Source of the DNA: Paramacrobiotus metropolitanus | Lineage: Eukaryota; Tardigrada; Eutardigrada; Parachela; Macrobiotidae | Reading direction: 5' to 3' | Length of the DNA stretch: 64,000 nt | Assembly: GCF_019649055.1 (NCBI RefSeq) | Contig: NW_026570338.1 | Location: 62,001-126,000 of the forward strand | Shown here: piece by piece, positions 1-12,060 of the stretch | How positions within the stretch are numbered: the stretch's first letter is position 1 | Layout: the number at the start of each line of letters is the position of its first letter | Made by a program: the position numbers and the translations under genes | The notes under the pieces: generated by a model | The model's database searches: none | What the model saw: only the letters and a program-made list of their open reading frames with translations | What the model was told of the DNA's origin: nothing

Positions 1-25
1 ACAGTGTACTACTATACTGACTTAC

Positions 26-59
26 CGGCCGCGGCCAGGAAGACAAGGGCTGACTTCAT
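26..59 (-). CDS. First exon of a secreted protein, partial (runs off the window)
   Basis: The minus strand has an ATG at 59-57 followed by eleven codons reading MKSALVFLAAA and one base of a further codon. A strong GTAAGT donor follows immediately. The peptide has a short basic start and a hydrophobic core, the form of a signal peptide. The exon ends in phase 1 and the rest of the gene lies before position 1, so the family cannot be told. It is too short for routine ORF calling. The ATG, hydrophobic run and consensus donor together make it more than chance. Confidence 0.5.
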
Positions 60-1335
60 TCTGATAATATATTATGTTAGAAGACTTTTGGTGGAATAAA
101 AAAAGAATTCAGTTGGGAAGAACCAAGGTGACTGATACGATTCAAATTGTCATCTCTGACTTCTTTTATATCGCCCGTATGGGAAGTTGGCAGTCACGTC
201 GTTTAACCGGATGTGTTTAGCAGCCACTTATGAAAAGTTGCTAATTTTGCATTTATGAAGCGCGAAGCCTGTTGATGAAGTTGCATTTGCAGCAGGTTTT
301 GCAATGCAGCTGGATACATTAAAAATGTCCTGGATTCGCCCGTTCACGACAGTCCTTAAGAACGTGTCCACAATTCCAGGCTAATTTTTTCGTCAGTTCT
401 ATAGCCACTCATCGAACTAAGTGATGTCAGCTGCAACGCTGCAGTTTCGAAGTGCACAACATGGGAACGTGCTACCTGGCAGTTTGCACGCAGTTTGCAC
501 CATATCCATGAGTTACAATAATGAGCACGTTTTAATGAGCAAAGTACTTATGTACGTATGCCTAATTACTGGTGCTACCAGAATTTCAACGGCGTCAAAT
601 TGCATCGTTCCTCAAAACCGTGAGAAAGAATCGTTCTGCTATCTTGAATATCCTGGTTATTCTCCCGCAGTATCTTTAAGTGCATCTGAACAGCATCAGT
701 TACTCTCTCTGTATTTCTGCCGGCAGAATAGCCTTCTATTTTATCGCATCCTAGCCTTTCAGAAACCTAAGAATACCTATGAACACTAAGAAACGACAAA
801 AATAGCCGAAGGCTATTGTGGCGCTGTGCGAAGTGGAATAGTCAAAAGTGGCGGACCGTAATGTGTGGATCAGCAGTTAAAGTTTACGTTGTCGCAAAAA
901 CGGCGGCAAGGTAGCCACTTCGTTTTTGGCTAGCACTAGCAGTGCTTAAATTGGAATTGTAATTTGACCCAGAATGGGAGAAGGTTATTCAGTTGCACAC
1001 AGGTATGTGCACAAAAGTGGATGACGATGACCGGCGGTCGGACACTGGTACAATGTCTGTACCGGGTCTCTGACACTCTTTTCCATAAATCTAACCCCTA
1101 CAATGTCAAAACAATGTCAAAACGACAATGTCAAACCACATACCGCTTTAGTGAACAGTATAACGATCAAAATGTGATGCTGATATCGTGACAACATCTG
1201 TCGTAATGATACTAATGCTTTCAGTTGAACCTTAAGCCATTTATTTTTCTGTTAATGGCAGAGCGCTCTCAGACATAACGCAACTGCACATCTCTTCTGT
1301 AAAACTGTAATATGATTATTTAAAGCACTGCAGTT
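60..1335. other. No supported gene
   Basis: I see AT-rich spacer with short open frames (for example 421-789 plus) that have no recognisable domain, composition or splice context. It probably separates the partial secreted gene on the left from the 3' end of the tetraspan gene. Confidence 0.5.
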
Positions 1336-2254
1336 TTATTTCTGAGGACTTGGTGCCAGCGGAGGATACACGGTGACCGTCTGGGGATACACCACCTGTG
1401 CGGGAATCGCGGCCGGCACTGTCGTCGTCACATAGGTCACGGTGGTAGTCTTGGCTTTGGATTTGATGTTGCTCAGATTTAACCCGGCGAAGATGCACAC
1501 CATGACGGACGACACCAGGACGATCAGGGTGAAGGCCAGATACGCCGAAAGTAGCGGCTGGGCGTAGGTGGCCACATCCGGGCACAGTGTCGTGGGGCTT
1601 TCGCAGTCAAAGAACCACTGGATGTTGAAGGAGAGGAACGCGGCAAAGGTGGCCATCAGCACGAAGGAGCCCAGGGTGGCCAGGATGCTGAGGATGAGGG
1701 CCGTGATCAGGAGACAGCGACGGCTCTCGGCGTGCTCACCGGCACGCAGGGCGCGGCTGCCGTAGGCTCCGAAGATACCGGTGATTAGATAGAAGATACC
1801 GGCCCAGATTCCCGATGCACCGGCACTGATGAACACGCCCCACCATCCCAGAAGAGAGAATGCTGCAAAATTTTTAATTACATCTTGAACGGAATTTTCT
1901 CGGATATATATACATGTTGTGTAATTATAATATGAAGAATAAGTATGTCAAGCATTTTAAGAAAAAATATTCTTATTATGCTTCGCAGCTTCGGTAATTT
2001 TACAGTTATCCATGTTATTCTGATCGCGAAATTTAAAATCTCATTCCATTGCTGGATTAAAGCTACAAAATATTTCAGTGTTCTTAAGAGGTTCTCAGAC
2101 AATCGATACTGTTTTTAGGAAAAAATAGAATCTGGTAAACACAATCAAAGCCTATAATCCCAGTAAAAACTAAAAAGTCAGATCAGTGCTTACTGACAAT
2201 ATCCAAAATGATTAGTCCTAATCCGCTTAACAATTGTAGCGTGCCGAAAATCAT
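1336..2254 (-). CDS. Tetraspan (four-helix) membrane protein, copy A
   Basis: Two exons join in frame: 2254-2194 and 1862-1336, with donor GTAAGC and acceptor TTTTGCAG, giving about 195 residues. Exon 1 (MIFGTLQLLSGLGLIILDIV) is transmembrane helix 1. Helix 2 follows with the motif SAGASGIWAGIFYLITG, then helix 3 (about residues 85-110). A loop contains two cysteines, and helix 4 is followed by a Thr/Val/Pro-rich cytoplasmic tail ending PLAPSPQK. The layout resembles MS4A/TMEM-type tetraspans, but I cannot name the family; there is no CCG motif of true tetraspanins. A paralogue at 12061-12880 keeps the same intron position and phase and the SAGASGIWAG motif, which supports the model. The 5' spacer in this copy has been expanded by satellite repeats. 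Confidence 0.78.
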
Positions 2255-3006
2255 TAAAGGTAACCTATGGCTCAAGCCGGAGCCATCCACGCGAACAGCC
2301 ATTTTAAACACAAATTACTTTAACGTACGTAATAATTTTGTTATACAGCCTGCATAGCTCAGATTCTGGATTTCTTTGGCTAATGGCTTTTAATAAGCAG
2401 CGCTCTAAGGATGTTTGCCTGATTTATTTGATCGCGGCCGTGCGTTTGTATGTTATTCTGCAAAAATGTGCGAACAGCATGTAGTCAGATCAAATGTAAA
2501 TTTGACCGGCGCTTGCGCACCTGATAACAGGTGTTGGTTTTCGCGCTAAAATTGTTGTATGCGTCAGTCTAAACTCCATTTTCACCGGCAAATACCCGGC
2601 CGGGCTGGCTCATAACTTGAGCGCTTTGCGTTGTTAACGTAGCCTTTACCGTTTACCGACGAATTATACAGTGCAGGCTGCACAAGAAGTATGCATTATC
2701 CAGTGACACGGGCTTATGCAATCGCATTTATCCGAATAAGCGTTTTATTTCACGGCCTCTTGTGGGCCAACCTTGAATTATCGAACAACGTTGGCAAAGG
2801 TAAACAGAAAGGTACAGCACGTACACGCATGCCCCATGCGAGCTATATGTCGCCCGCTTGGCTCTGGGGTAGCGCTGCGTTAGCGCATTTACCAAAGCGA
2901 CAGTTCGAGATGATGCATGTAAATATTTCAGCATGGTACTTGGCTATACAATTACTGTACTGATCAAAATAATGGTTACTTAAACTTTGCGTTATACAAT
3001 TACAAG
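2255..3006. other. Upstream spacer of tetraspan copy A
   Basis: AT-rich sequence with no supported gene. It sits between the tetraspan ATG and the satellite block and may be intron or promoter, if the paired segment at 7052-7151 is a 5' exon of the same gene. Confidence 0.35.
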
Positions 3007-6000
3007 GTAGCCTCGCGCATCCGCGCTCGGCACGTATGTACTGGAGAGTATTAGCTTTATTTGGAAAGGTCACTAAAAATATAAAAAAGCCAGAATTATA
3101 GAAGAAAAGTTTTTTAAGACTATGATTTTAATCGTATATATATAGGCTTTCGTAGTCGTATTTTATAAGACGTATTGACGTTTAAACAATCTTAATTTTT
3201 CACGTTCTGACGTTCTCATGTTCCGACCTTCTGAATTTCTGATGTTCTGACGTTTAAAACGTTTCACGTTCTGATGATCTGACGTTCTGATTTCTGACAT
3301 TCTGATATTCTGACGTTTCTGAATTTTCACGTTTTGACGTTCTGATGTTCTGACGTTGAGACGTTCAAAATTTCTGACGTTCTAACCTTTCAAATTTTTC
3401 ACGTTCTGACTTCTAATATTCTTACGTTCTGACGTTTTGATGTTCTGAATTTCTGACGTTCTGTCCTTTTAAATTTTTCACGTTCTGACTTATGGTATTC
3501 TGACGTTTTGATGTTCAGACGTTCTGAATTTCCGACGTTCTAACCTTTTAAATTTTTCACGTTTTGACTTCTGATATTCTGACGTTTTGATGTTCTGAGA
3601 CATTCTGACGTTCTTAATTTTTTGCGTTCTGATTAGCTGACATTCTGTTTTCTAACGTTCTCATCTTCTGATATTTTTACGTTTTGACGTATGCAGATAA
3701 CTGAGATAAGTACTGTATATGCGACATAAGGTGCGCTATACTGTATCTTTTATGGACGTTTTCCAAATTAGGTAAATTTACGTACTATTCACACAATAAT
3801 TATCATCTACACTAAAAAGCACGAACGATATGCATCCGCTATAGTATCCGTGGTTACCGTCATTATGTTAAGTACTTTTTATCGCTGTGCAGGAATACGT
3901 CTTCGAGTGCTCTTTACGTTTCCTAAACTTAAAACGTGGTAAAACCATCTTCTGACCACTGGTTAATAAAAAAAAAACAAAAATCTATTGGCAAACCTAT
4001 GGAAAATATGGAATTTTTTAAGACCAAGCTGGACTAAAACTGACCACGCGTTGACGAGTCTATAAAAACGGCGCACAAATACGTTTTGGTCGGTAAGATT
4101 GTATGAATAACATAGTAGCCTCGCGCATCCGCGCTCGGCACTTAAGTACTGGATAGTATTGGCTTTGCTTTGGAAAGGTCATTATAAATATGTAAAGGCT
4201 GACGTTCGGAATTTCTGACGTTCTGACAATTTTAATTTTTCACGTTCTGGCAGTCTGACATTCTAACGTTCTGACGTTATGACGTCCTAACGTTCTGATG
4301 TTCTTACTTTATGACGTTCTGACGTTCTAACGTTCTGATGTTCGTACTTTAAGACGTTCTGACGTTCTGACGTTCTGACGTTCTGACGTTATGACGTTCT
4401 GACGTTCTGACGTTCTGACGTTCTGACATTGTGACGTTGTGACGTTGTGACGTTGTGACGTTGTGACGTTGTGACGTTGTGACGTTGTGACGTTGTGACG
4501 TTGTGACGTTGTGACGTTGTGACGTTGTGACGTTGTGACGTTGTGACGTTGTGACGTTGTGACGTTGTGACGTTGTGACGTTGTGACGTTGTGACGTTGT
4601 GACGTTGTGACGTTGTGACGTTGTGACGTTGTGACGTTGTGACGTTGTGACGTTGTGACGTTGTGACGTTGTGACGTTGTGACGTTGTGACGTTGTGACG
4701 TTGTGACGTTGTGACGTTGTGACGTTGTGACGTTGTGACGTTGTGACGTTGTGACGTTGTGACGTTGTGACGTTCTGACGTTCTGACGTTCTGACGTTCT
4801 AACGTTCTAACGTTCTGATGTTCTTACTTTATGACATTCTGACGCTCTGACGGTGTTACGTTCTTACGTTTTGAATTTCTGACGCTTTGACGCTCTGAAA
4901 TACGTATGGCCTTTGCTGTTTTGCATGACGTAATAATATACATAGTAGTTATGCATCTGCTATAGTCTCCGTGGTTACAGTCATTATGTTTTAAAGCACT
5001 TTTTATTATTGCTGCTCAGTGAATACTTTTTTAAGTGCTCTTTATGTTTCCTATACTTAAGACCTGGTGAAACCATCTTCTGACCACTGGTTATTAAAAA
5101 CAAACAAAAATCTATTGGCACACCTATGGAAAATATGGAATTTTTTAAGACCAAGCTGGACTTAAACTGACCACGAGTTATCGAGGAGTTAAAAACGGCG
5201 CATAAATACGCTTTGGTCTTTAAGCTTGTATGAATACAAGGTAGCCTCGCGCATCCGCGCTCGGCACTTAAGTACTGGATAGTATTGGCTTTGTTTTGGA
5301 AAGGTCATTATAAATATGCAAAGGCTGACGTTCGGAATTTCAGAAGTTCTGACAATTTTAATTTTTCACGTTATGAAGATTCTGATTTTCTGAGGTTCTA
5401 ACGTTATGACGTTATGACGTTCTTACGTTCTGACGTTCTGATGCTCTTATTTTATGACGTTCTGACGTTCTTACGTTCTAACGTTCTGATGCTCTTATTT
5501 TATGACGTTCTTACGTTTTGACGTTCTGGCGTTCTGACGTTCTCACGTTCTGACGTTCTGATGTTCTTACTTTATGACGTTCTGACGTTTTGATGTTCTG
5601 GCGTTCTGAAGTTCTGAACGTTTTGACGTTCTGACGTTGTTACGTTCTGGCGTTCTTAACGTCCTAACGTTCTGACGTTGTTACGTTCTGACGTTCTGAT
5701 GTTCTTACTTTATGACGTTCTTACGTCAGAACGTCAAAGTTCTGTTCGTTCTAACGTTTTGACGTTCTGACGTTGTTACATTCTGGCGTTCTAACGTTCT
5801 CACGTTCTGACGTTCTAGCGTTCTTACTTTATGACGTTCTTACGTTATGACGTCCAGCGTTCTTACGGTGTTACGTTCTAACGTTCTGATGTCCTAACGT
5901 TCTGACGTTCTAACGTTCTGACGTTCTGGCGTTCTGACGTTCTGACGTTCTGGCGTTTTGACGTTCTGACGTTGTTACGTTCTGGCGTTCTGAAATTCTG

Positions 6001-6412
6001 ACGTTCTGACGTTTTGAATTTCTAACGTTTTGACGCTCTGAAATACGTACCTGAAATACGTACGGACTTTTGCATGACGTAATATACATATTTTACCTAA
6101 AGAGCAAGTATTTAAGTATGCATCCGCTATAGTTTCCGTGGTTACAGCGTGGTTACAGCCAATTATAGTACAGTAAGTACTTTTTATTGCCGTGGAGTGA
6201 GTACTTCTTTTAGTGCTCTTTACGTTTCCCTTACTTAAGACCTGGTGAAACCATCTTCTGACCACTGGTTAATAAAAAAAAACAAAAATCTATTGGCAAA
6301 CCTATGGAAAATATGGAATTTTTTAAGACCAAGCTGGACGAAAACTAACCACGCGTTGACGAGTCCATAAAAACGGCGCATAAATACGTTTTGGTCGGTA
6401 AGATTGTATGAA
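3007..6412. repeat. Three tandem ~1.1 kb units carrying degenerate 9-bp repeats
   Basis: The motif GTAGCCTCGCGCATCCGCGC recurs at 3007, 4115 and 5241, so the unit length is about 1,108-1,126 bp. Each unit has the same order. First comes the GC-rich motif with a short lead. Then comes a long run of degenerate 9-mers of the GACGTTCTG type. Last is a conserved ~350-bp block containing ACCATCTTCTGACCACTGGT, seen near 3945, 5070 and 6248. The third unit ends near 6412 in an ATAAAG microsatellite. The 9-mer runs differ in length and sequence between units while the flanking blocks are well conserved, so the whole unit was duplicated and the short repeats then diverged. The right half of the larger duplication (12.9-13.1 kb) lacks this insertion. 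Confidence 0.9.
4431..4774. repeat. Perfect 9-bp minisatellite, about 38 copies of GTGACGTTG-type unit
   Basis: Within the second ~1.1 kb unit the repeats become uniform: GACGTTGTG is repeated without visible error for about 344 bp. It is flanked on both sides by the older GACGTTCTG variant. This is the signature of recent local expansion by slippage or unequal exchange. Every unit contains TGACGT, the core half of a CRE/ATF-type binding site; whether this matters is unknown. Confidence 0.93.
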
Positions 6413-6459
6413 TATAAAGATAAAGATAAAGATAAAGACACATACACTGCTAGAGCGCG

Positions 6460-6485
6460 GCGTGGAATATTGCAATATTCCACGC
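6460..6485. repeat. 26-bp perfect palindrome
   Basis: The arms meet at the centre TTGCAA, and both halves read GCGTGGAATATTG. It lies just after an ATAAAG microsatellite (6413-6440) that ends the satellite block. Confidence 0.9.
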
Positions 6486-7051
6486 ACAAACAATTAAGAA
6501 AAGGTCATGCTTGTATTTGCTCCTATAATTATGGGATGCTCAGGCGGGTATTGTATTCGTTGTGTTACACAGTTTATGTGTGAACGGAAACCGCAAGGTG
6601 GTAGCACAAGGAGGATGATGGGGTCAAGATCCCTCAGGATTTTTATTGGTCAGATCAATCACAATGCAAACATATTAGAAAACAAAACGCGGAAAAAAAC
6701 AGAAAAAATTTTTCTCATTTTATCCAGCCCCTTTATGCCAAGGTCATACATGCAAAATGCCGAATACATACACTTTAAAGATTGGTACCATTTTTAAACA
6801 GGCTTGGTTGGGCCTATCTCTGTAAGAAAATTTTGAAATTCTGCCGTACAAGCGCATATTCATTATTCAGATATATGGTGGAATTGTATTTTTAATTTAC
6901 AGTAACATAAAATTCCCTTTGTTTACATCTTGACATTGTTCACAAATCACAAGTACGTACAGTATGTGAGGTTTCCTACAATCAGGGTTATCAGGTGTAG
7001 TTCTGTAGTTTGATGAATTAAATTAACTTAAATTAACAAAAACTTACTCAC
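6486..7051. other. Spacer, no supported gene
   Basis: No coding signal recognised. The stretch from about 6915 onward is homologous to 13020 onward in the other half of the tandem duplication, including CCTGACATTGTTCAC-like and GTGAGGTTTCCTACAATCA sequences. Confidence 0.4.
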
Positions 7052-7151
7052 CGGTCACAGACTCACAGATGCGATAAGCTCCTGGCAAGGTTTATCAATA
7101 AGCCCAGTGTTGGCCGATACGGTGTTGTCAAAAGTGTTATTACGCACTGTT
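7052..7151 (-). other. Paired exon-like segment, copy A (disrupted)
   Basis: On the minus strand a TACCAG acceptor and a GTGAGTAAG donor bracket 100 bp. The matching segment at 13122-13213 has the same borders. The two differ at about ten positions, half of them synonymous in the open frame. This copy has an extra 8 bp near its 3' end (a TCTGTGAG duplication) that shifts the frame into a stop. It could be a 5' exon of the adjacent tetraspan gene or a separate small gene. No family is recognised. Confidence 0.3.
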
Positions 7152-7264
7152 CTGGTAAGTGTATCCATTGCCGCTCTACAGAACTACTTTGAAGTACTTA
7201 GTACAAGCTAAGCTACTGGCCTCTACTACAGGAGAGTAACGAACAGAAACAACGAACAGACAAC

Positions 7265-7298
7265 GCCATTAGAATAGACCATGGTCTATTCTAATGGC
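7265..7298. repeat. 34-bp perfect palindrome
   Basis: A perfect inverted repeat centred on CCATGG, with outer ends GCCATTAG and CTAATGGC. Copies of GAGAGTAACGAACAGA flank it at about 7232 and 7326. The other half of the duplication keeps only one such copy (about 14098) and no palindrome, so the palindrome and one flank look like an insertion specific to this half. Confidence 0.9.
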
Positions 7299-7814
7299 TT
7301 TGGAACAGAAGTTACGGGTACTACATGAGAGTAACGAACAGAAACAGTAAAGCAACACATGTTCGACCGGACTTGAAGTCCCTTTGGGGTTTCTGCTCTT
7401 GTACCGTACTAGTAATAATGTTAGGACATTTCCTATCATAGCCGATGTGTGCAATATATCGACTCCCGTATATGAGCAACTAACTGTAATTATTGTTATT
7501 ACTACACCAACAATATAAACCATCTTTTCTACATTCGACATTAAATTATAACATTCACGTCACCGATGCGTTCCTATCGTCTGACGGAAAGGTTTAACGC
7601 AATCGGCGATCAATTTCCTTCATTTTAGCGTAATATTTTGACATGATGCCTTGAAACCACACATGCCGAAAAACACCGCCGACGAACGCCAGCATAAAAT
7701 GGCGCGAAGAGACATTTTAACTTCTGTATTCTGATTTATTTCGCTTAGCAGTCAGTGACAGTCACCGGCAGCGGCAACCGCAATTTTGCATTGTTAATTT
7801 TAAAAGCCCGGACA

Positions 7815-9748
7815 ATGCATTTTTTATGCGTTGTTGTGTTGTTGGCGGTGTCGAGTTGCGGGGTGCGGGCGTTATGGGATCCGCAAGGCAACTGCCGGAA
7901 AAGCGCGCCAGTTGGATATGCATGGGATGGCACTGCGGTACAGTAGCTAATTTATGACACTTCAAATCTATTTATTTTTATTTTATTATGATGTGCATGT
8001 TTTTTGGGCTACTTTGATTTTATTGAAAAATAATAAGTATCTCACAAATTTACTCCGAAATATTTTTCGTACATTCGCTGTACTCGTATCTGTACAGATA
8101 TACGTGGGTGACATTTGAGTAACATGTATGTCTATATTTAGATGGATTCTTATAGTGCTAATATACAATACCAACAGTTGCTGATACAAGGATATACCGA
8201 TCAATATACACTATAGTTTCCTTTTAGGAAAGTACAGTAATGCAGATTACGCTTTATTTCCGGTTGATGAAGAAATCTCTTAAAATAACTAATAATATGC
8301 AGGTATTAGGCGTTTGGTACCAGTATATGTACGGTCCTAAAGAAGGTTTCCAACTGAAAGATCTGACCAATCCTGTGGAAAACAACCGGCCCATCGGCTG
8401 GATCTATGACAGTGGCGGTACGAAGTACGCCTCGGCAACGTTCACCACTGCCCGCCAAGATGTCGCTCCGCATAGCTGCTGGGCGTCGTACTCCACGCAG
8501 AACACCAGCTGCAACGGATTGGCCACAACGTTCGGATATTTCGGCGGGCTGGGCACTGGCGAAACCGGTAAGAAATACAGATATTTGTATATCTGTAGAT
8601 ATACAGACAGATATATAGATATACAGACAGATACAGACAGATCAAAGTACAGATATTTGTATATCTGTAGTAGGTCTTGGAATCTTGGTACTCGTATAAA
8701 ACTTTATTAAGCCATATAAACCAAATATGCCGATGTGTAGTTGTGACAATTCAGTTTAAATAATGGAAATTAGAAAATCCACTGCGAAAAATTTAATTAG
8801 GCAATATCTCTTGAAAAATTAAATAGTGGTCTGTAGGAAGGTGATAACTGACTACCGTACTAACTGTACTAACGAACCAACTCAGATACTTCCGCAGTTG
8901 TTCATTCAGTGATGTCCACAAGATGTTCATAGATGTTCTGTACAACACTCGCTTATATACCACAGTTGGTAACATAACAGTCATACATTAGTCAGCACTT
9001 CTCCCAGAAGTCTGATCATCATTAGGGATAGGTGTACTGAGTGGACGTTACACTCACTGATCAGCTATGAAGATTGTACACTCATAGATCAGCTACTGAT
9101 TACGCACACGTAATACATTTCCAATCCTAACAATATCTTTAAAAAATCAAGTGCAACACTGGTGTGTTCTACAGTTATGTAAATGATTTTGTACAGCAGC
9201 TTTTGTATTTGAGTTTAAACTGTACAGTTTACGTTTACATATAAACGTATTGCTTATGATTGTGTAATCTGCAATATAAGAGTTCTAGATCTGTACAATG
9301 TACTCGTATATAATGCATTTGCGGTTATAATAATTGTAATACGCGCATGTTTACTGTAACCTCAGGCGGTCCACGCAACTTTTATAAGTTGTACCTGGAC
9401 CCCAACTTCCTCTACGTGCGCGTCTATTGTTTCGACGAAGGCAGCGACACCCATACCACCCCGAACTGCCAACAACCCGGCGTCGCGGTGTGGACCCGCA
9501 AGATGCCCAAGGACATCACGCCGCTGGAGAACAAGATCATTCTGGACGTGCTTGATGACCGGCTGCAGTTGTACTGCGTCACCAGCTCCCAGATGGCATA
9601 CAACCAGTGGCTTGATCTGCCGCCTTGTGACTTCATTGAGAAGCCGCAGAGCTTCATGAACGACCTCCGGTATGCGGAAGAGCATGTGGTCAGCAAGTGC
9701 CATAGTGCCGCTTCCGGTGGCGGGTGCTCGCCGGCTTCCTTCTATTAA
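7815..9748 (+). CDS. Secreted lipocalin-like protein, copy A
   Basis: Three exons join in frame: 7815-7937, 8303-8567 and 9366-9748, for 256 residues. Exon 1 encodes a signal peptide (MHFLCVVVLLAVSSCGVRA) and the mature start WDPQGNC. Exon 2 opens with GVWYQYMYG, matching the lipocalin G-x-W motif; an upstream cysteine and Pro-Val resemble apolipoprotein-D-like members. Exon 3 contains LYVRVYCFD and AVWTRKMPKDITPLENKII, in the place of the lipocalin strand G-H and C-terminal helix region. Several paired cysteines are present. Lipocalins bind small hydrophobic ligands extracellularly; the ligand here is unknown. The paralogue at 14509-15972 has identical exon lengths (123, 265 and 383 bp) and phases. 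The start was chosen at the signal peptide. Confidence 0.78.
8575..8670. repeat. AGATA/CAGAC-type microsatellite in lipocalin intron 2
   Basis: Short imperfect repeats of AGATATACAGACAG occur just inside intron 2, with ATATTTGTATATCTGTAG at both edges. The other lipocalin gene lacks them at this place. Confidence 0.75.
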
Positions 9749-10500
9749 CTTAGTGTGGTGATCGATTCGGCTCTGCATCCCCTAATTTATTTTGATTTCC
9801 CTGAGAATCTTTTGTAACGAGATTTTTATAATTTGTTGCCACGCACAATAAATTATTATACGGTGAGGGTCCGGGACGATTTTACCGCTTACTTATTATT
9901 AACTACGCTTGTACGTATATAATATGTACGTGTGCCGTCTTCTAGATTGACGAATGCATATATATATAGTATACCCTGAGACACAAAATGTGAAACATGG
10001 GGCGATAGTTTCGCTATGGCAAAGTCGAAAGTCATCAAGTTATGATTTATATTAATTTTCATAGCCACAAATTATAACAGACTGCTACTACTGTATATGT
10101 TCTTCGGTACTACAACAGCCCTATAACAGATGAAGTTTTATTGGGTTAAATTACGCAGTTGCACATTTCAACACATAGTACACCTTGTCCTGCCTTTTAC
10201 CGACACAGAACGTTTCCTGAACACACGCAGCATTACCTCGCTTTGGTTCTCTGCTTCGAAAGCGGAGCGGACCTTTTCTCTAGTGTCCTGTCAAAAAGCA
10301 TCTTACTGAGTGTAGACATCTTACGTATCGCTTCTTTACCCCACACACCCACTGTTTAAAAACCGTCCGGTCGTTTCGAAGTATCGCGGTACAGGCCAGG
10401 TGGTTCCAAAACTAAAGGGATACTGGCCGAACCACACGCGCGATGGATAACGTCTCTGACTTCGTTGTGACGGGAAATTTTCGCTTTCAAACGTTTGCAT
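9749..10500. other. 3' flank of lipocalin A, no further gene
   Basis: AATAAA-type signals lie near 9848. A patch at 10205-10245 (GTTTCCTGAACACACGCAGC) resembles 59075-59105, pointing to a dispersed repeat. Nothing else is supported. Confidence 0.4.
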
Positions 10501-11329
10501 TCAACTTTGCATTTGCGGGACATCCCCACACATCAACACATCAATGGTGCTGCCGCATTTGCACCGGTGTCCGACACATACTGGAGCGCCGATGCGCTGC
10601 GCAATCGATATTCTCACTTCGGTATTATTTTGCAACAAGGTGCCCAGGCTTGCTACTGGAACCGCGTTAAGCCACAGTCCTGATTCGGTCTGGGACACAG
10701 CTAGCGGCCGGGCTTTCTGGTTAACGGAGTTGGTTTCACGTAATACTGCTTCTTTCTGTCCCAAGCACGCTGCGGAGCACGCCAATTTTAATCAATGAGT
10801 TCCGCGGGCCCCATTGACTTCCAAGCTTATTCTGCACGTGCCGCATATGCTTCGCTGTACAGGTCAGTCATGTGTGGCATCAGCGAGCGTACCAAGTTGA
10901 CCGAGGCAAGGAATGCCGGAGCCGTTAGTCGTTCGGTGCGTCTGGTGCTCAAACCGCCCACCAGGACAGGTAAGGATGCTTGTTCCCAGATTTCGTCAAC
11001 AATGCTCACCTTGGTAATTTCTTCCAGACTGCTGCGCACAGTAGAGTCGAATGTAGTTTGGATTTCCGGAAAACTGAAGGCTTTTGTAGAAGATGTGTCA
11101 GTTTAGGGACGGCCAGGCAGTTCTTCAGGAGGAGGAATGCCTGATGGGATGGCAAAAGTGGCAGAGGAGATATCATCCTGTTTACCATACCGATGTTCTC
11201 TTCCAACAGTGGGCCGACCGATTCACTTGTGATCCATGCAACAAGAGGATGACGACTTGCTCGCCGGTGAGGCGCTCCATACTTGGGTGACGCTATAATG
11301 ACGTCCTGTAACAGTAGTGGGAAATTCAT
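10501..11329 (-). mobile_element. Retroelement polymerase relic (region after reverse transcriptase)
   Basis: The minus strand encodes, in shifting frames, a stretch typical of the part of metazoan retroelement polyproteins that follows the reverse transcriptase core. It reads LPLLPSHQAFLLLKNCLAVP near 11180-11120, then ASLPVLVGGLSTRR and LTAPAFLASVNL near 10990-10880. ESGLWLNAVPVASLG and RIGAPVCVGHRCKCG follow near 10690-10540. The frame changes near 11050, a stop separates the parts at about 10827, and no ATG-to-stop reading covers the whole. It is therefore a dead fragment. I recognise the pattern but cannot assign the element class with certainty. Confidence 0.6.
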
Positions 11330-12060
11330 ATTACAGGACGGACCGCAGTAAAATGCTTTTTACTTGAATTTAAATCTTATAACAATTTCACGGTGACAAA
11401 AGCGGCATTTTCTAGCGTTACAGCAGACAGCAAAATAGCTGAATAAAATCTGGGGTCTGCTCATGTAGGTACGACTATGTACGTTACAAACTACGAGTAC
11501 AAAAAACAAATCGAGCGTCCGTAGACGTGTTGAAGTTAGACTATTCCACAGATACTGTACATAATTATAACCCAGATAACTATATTATATACCCGACACG
11601 AGAAGATGTACTCTGTACTTTTATGTGAATTGTAATAAGCATTTTTTACCTAGTTTTTAACATTTATATAATCATTCTCAGAATGAAAACTGAAATGAAC
11701 GTATGATGTTTTCTCTATAATATGCTCTATGAATAAAAACTATTATTGCCGTACCTGTATGTGCATAATATGTACTCTTATAAGATATTTGTATGGACTC
11801 AACAAGTCAATAGTAATTTCCTGCCAGTTTCTTTATTTTCGTCAGTCTGTAATTCGATTAACGCCGCGCATTACTGACTACAGTAGCATACAATTAGAAA
11901 ATCAAAAAGTGCAAATTTTTGTCGAAGTCCCGCTTTTTAGAATAACAATACTGCGGCGCAAACGTACAACCACAAGCACAGCTAGTGGCAGAAATTCGAC
12001 ACCGATGAGATTTTGCATACGAATAACATTATGATTCCTGAGCAGAACAAATGAAACGCA
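11330..12060. other. Spacer, no supported gene
   Basis: AT-rich sequence with scattered short frames (for example 11729-12034) that lack recognisable domains. It contains the 3' flank of tetraspan copy B. Confidence 0.4.

Noticed and set aside
3160-6040. Coding potential or a regulated promoter array in the 9-mer field
   Set aside because: No frames of note, and TGACGT is simply part of the repeat unit; regulation is only a hypothesis.
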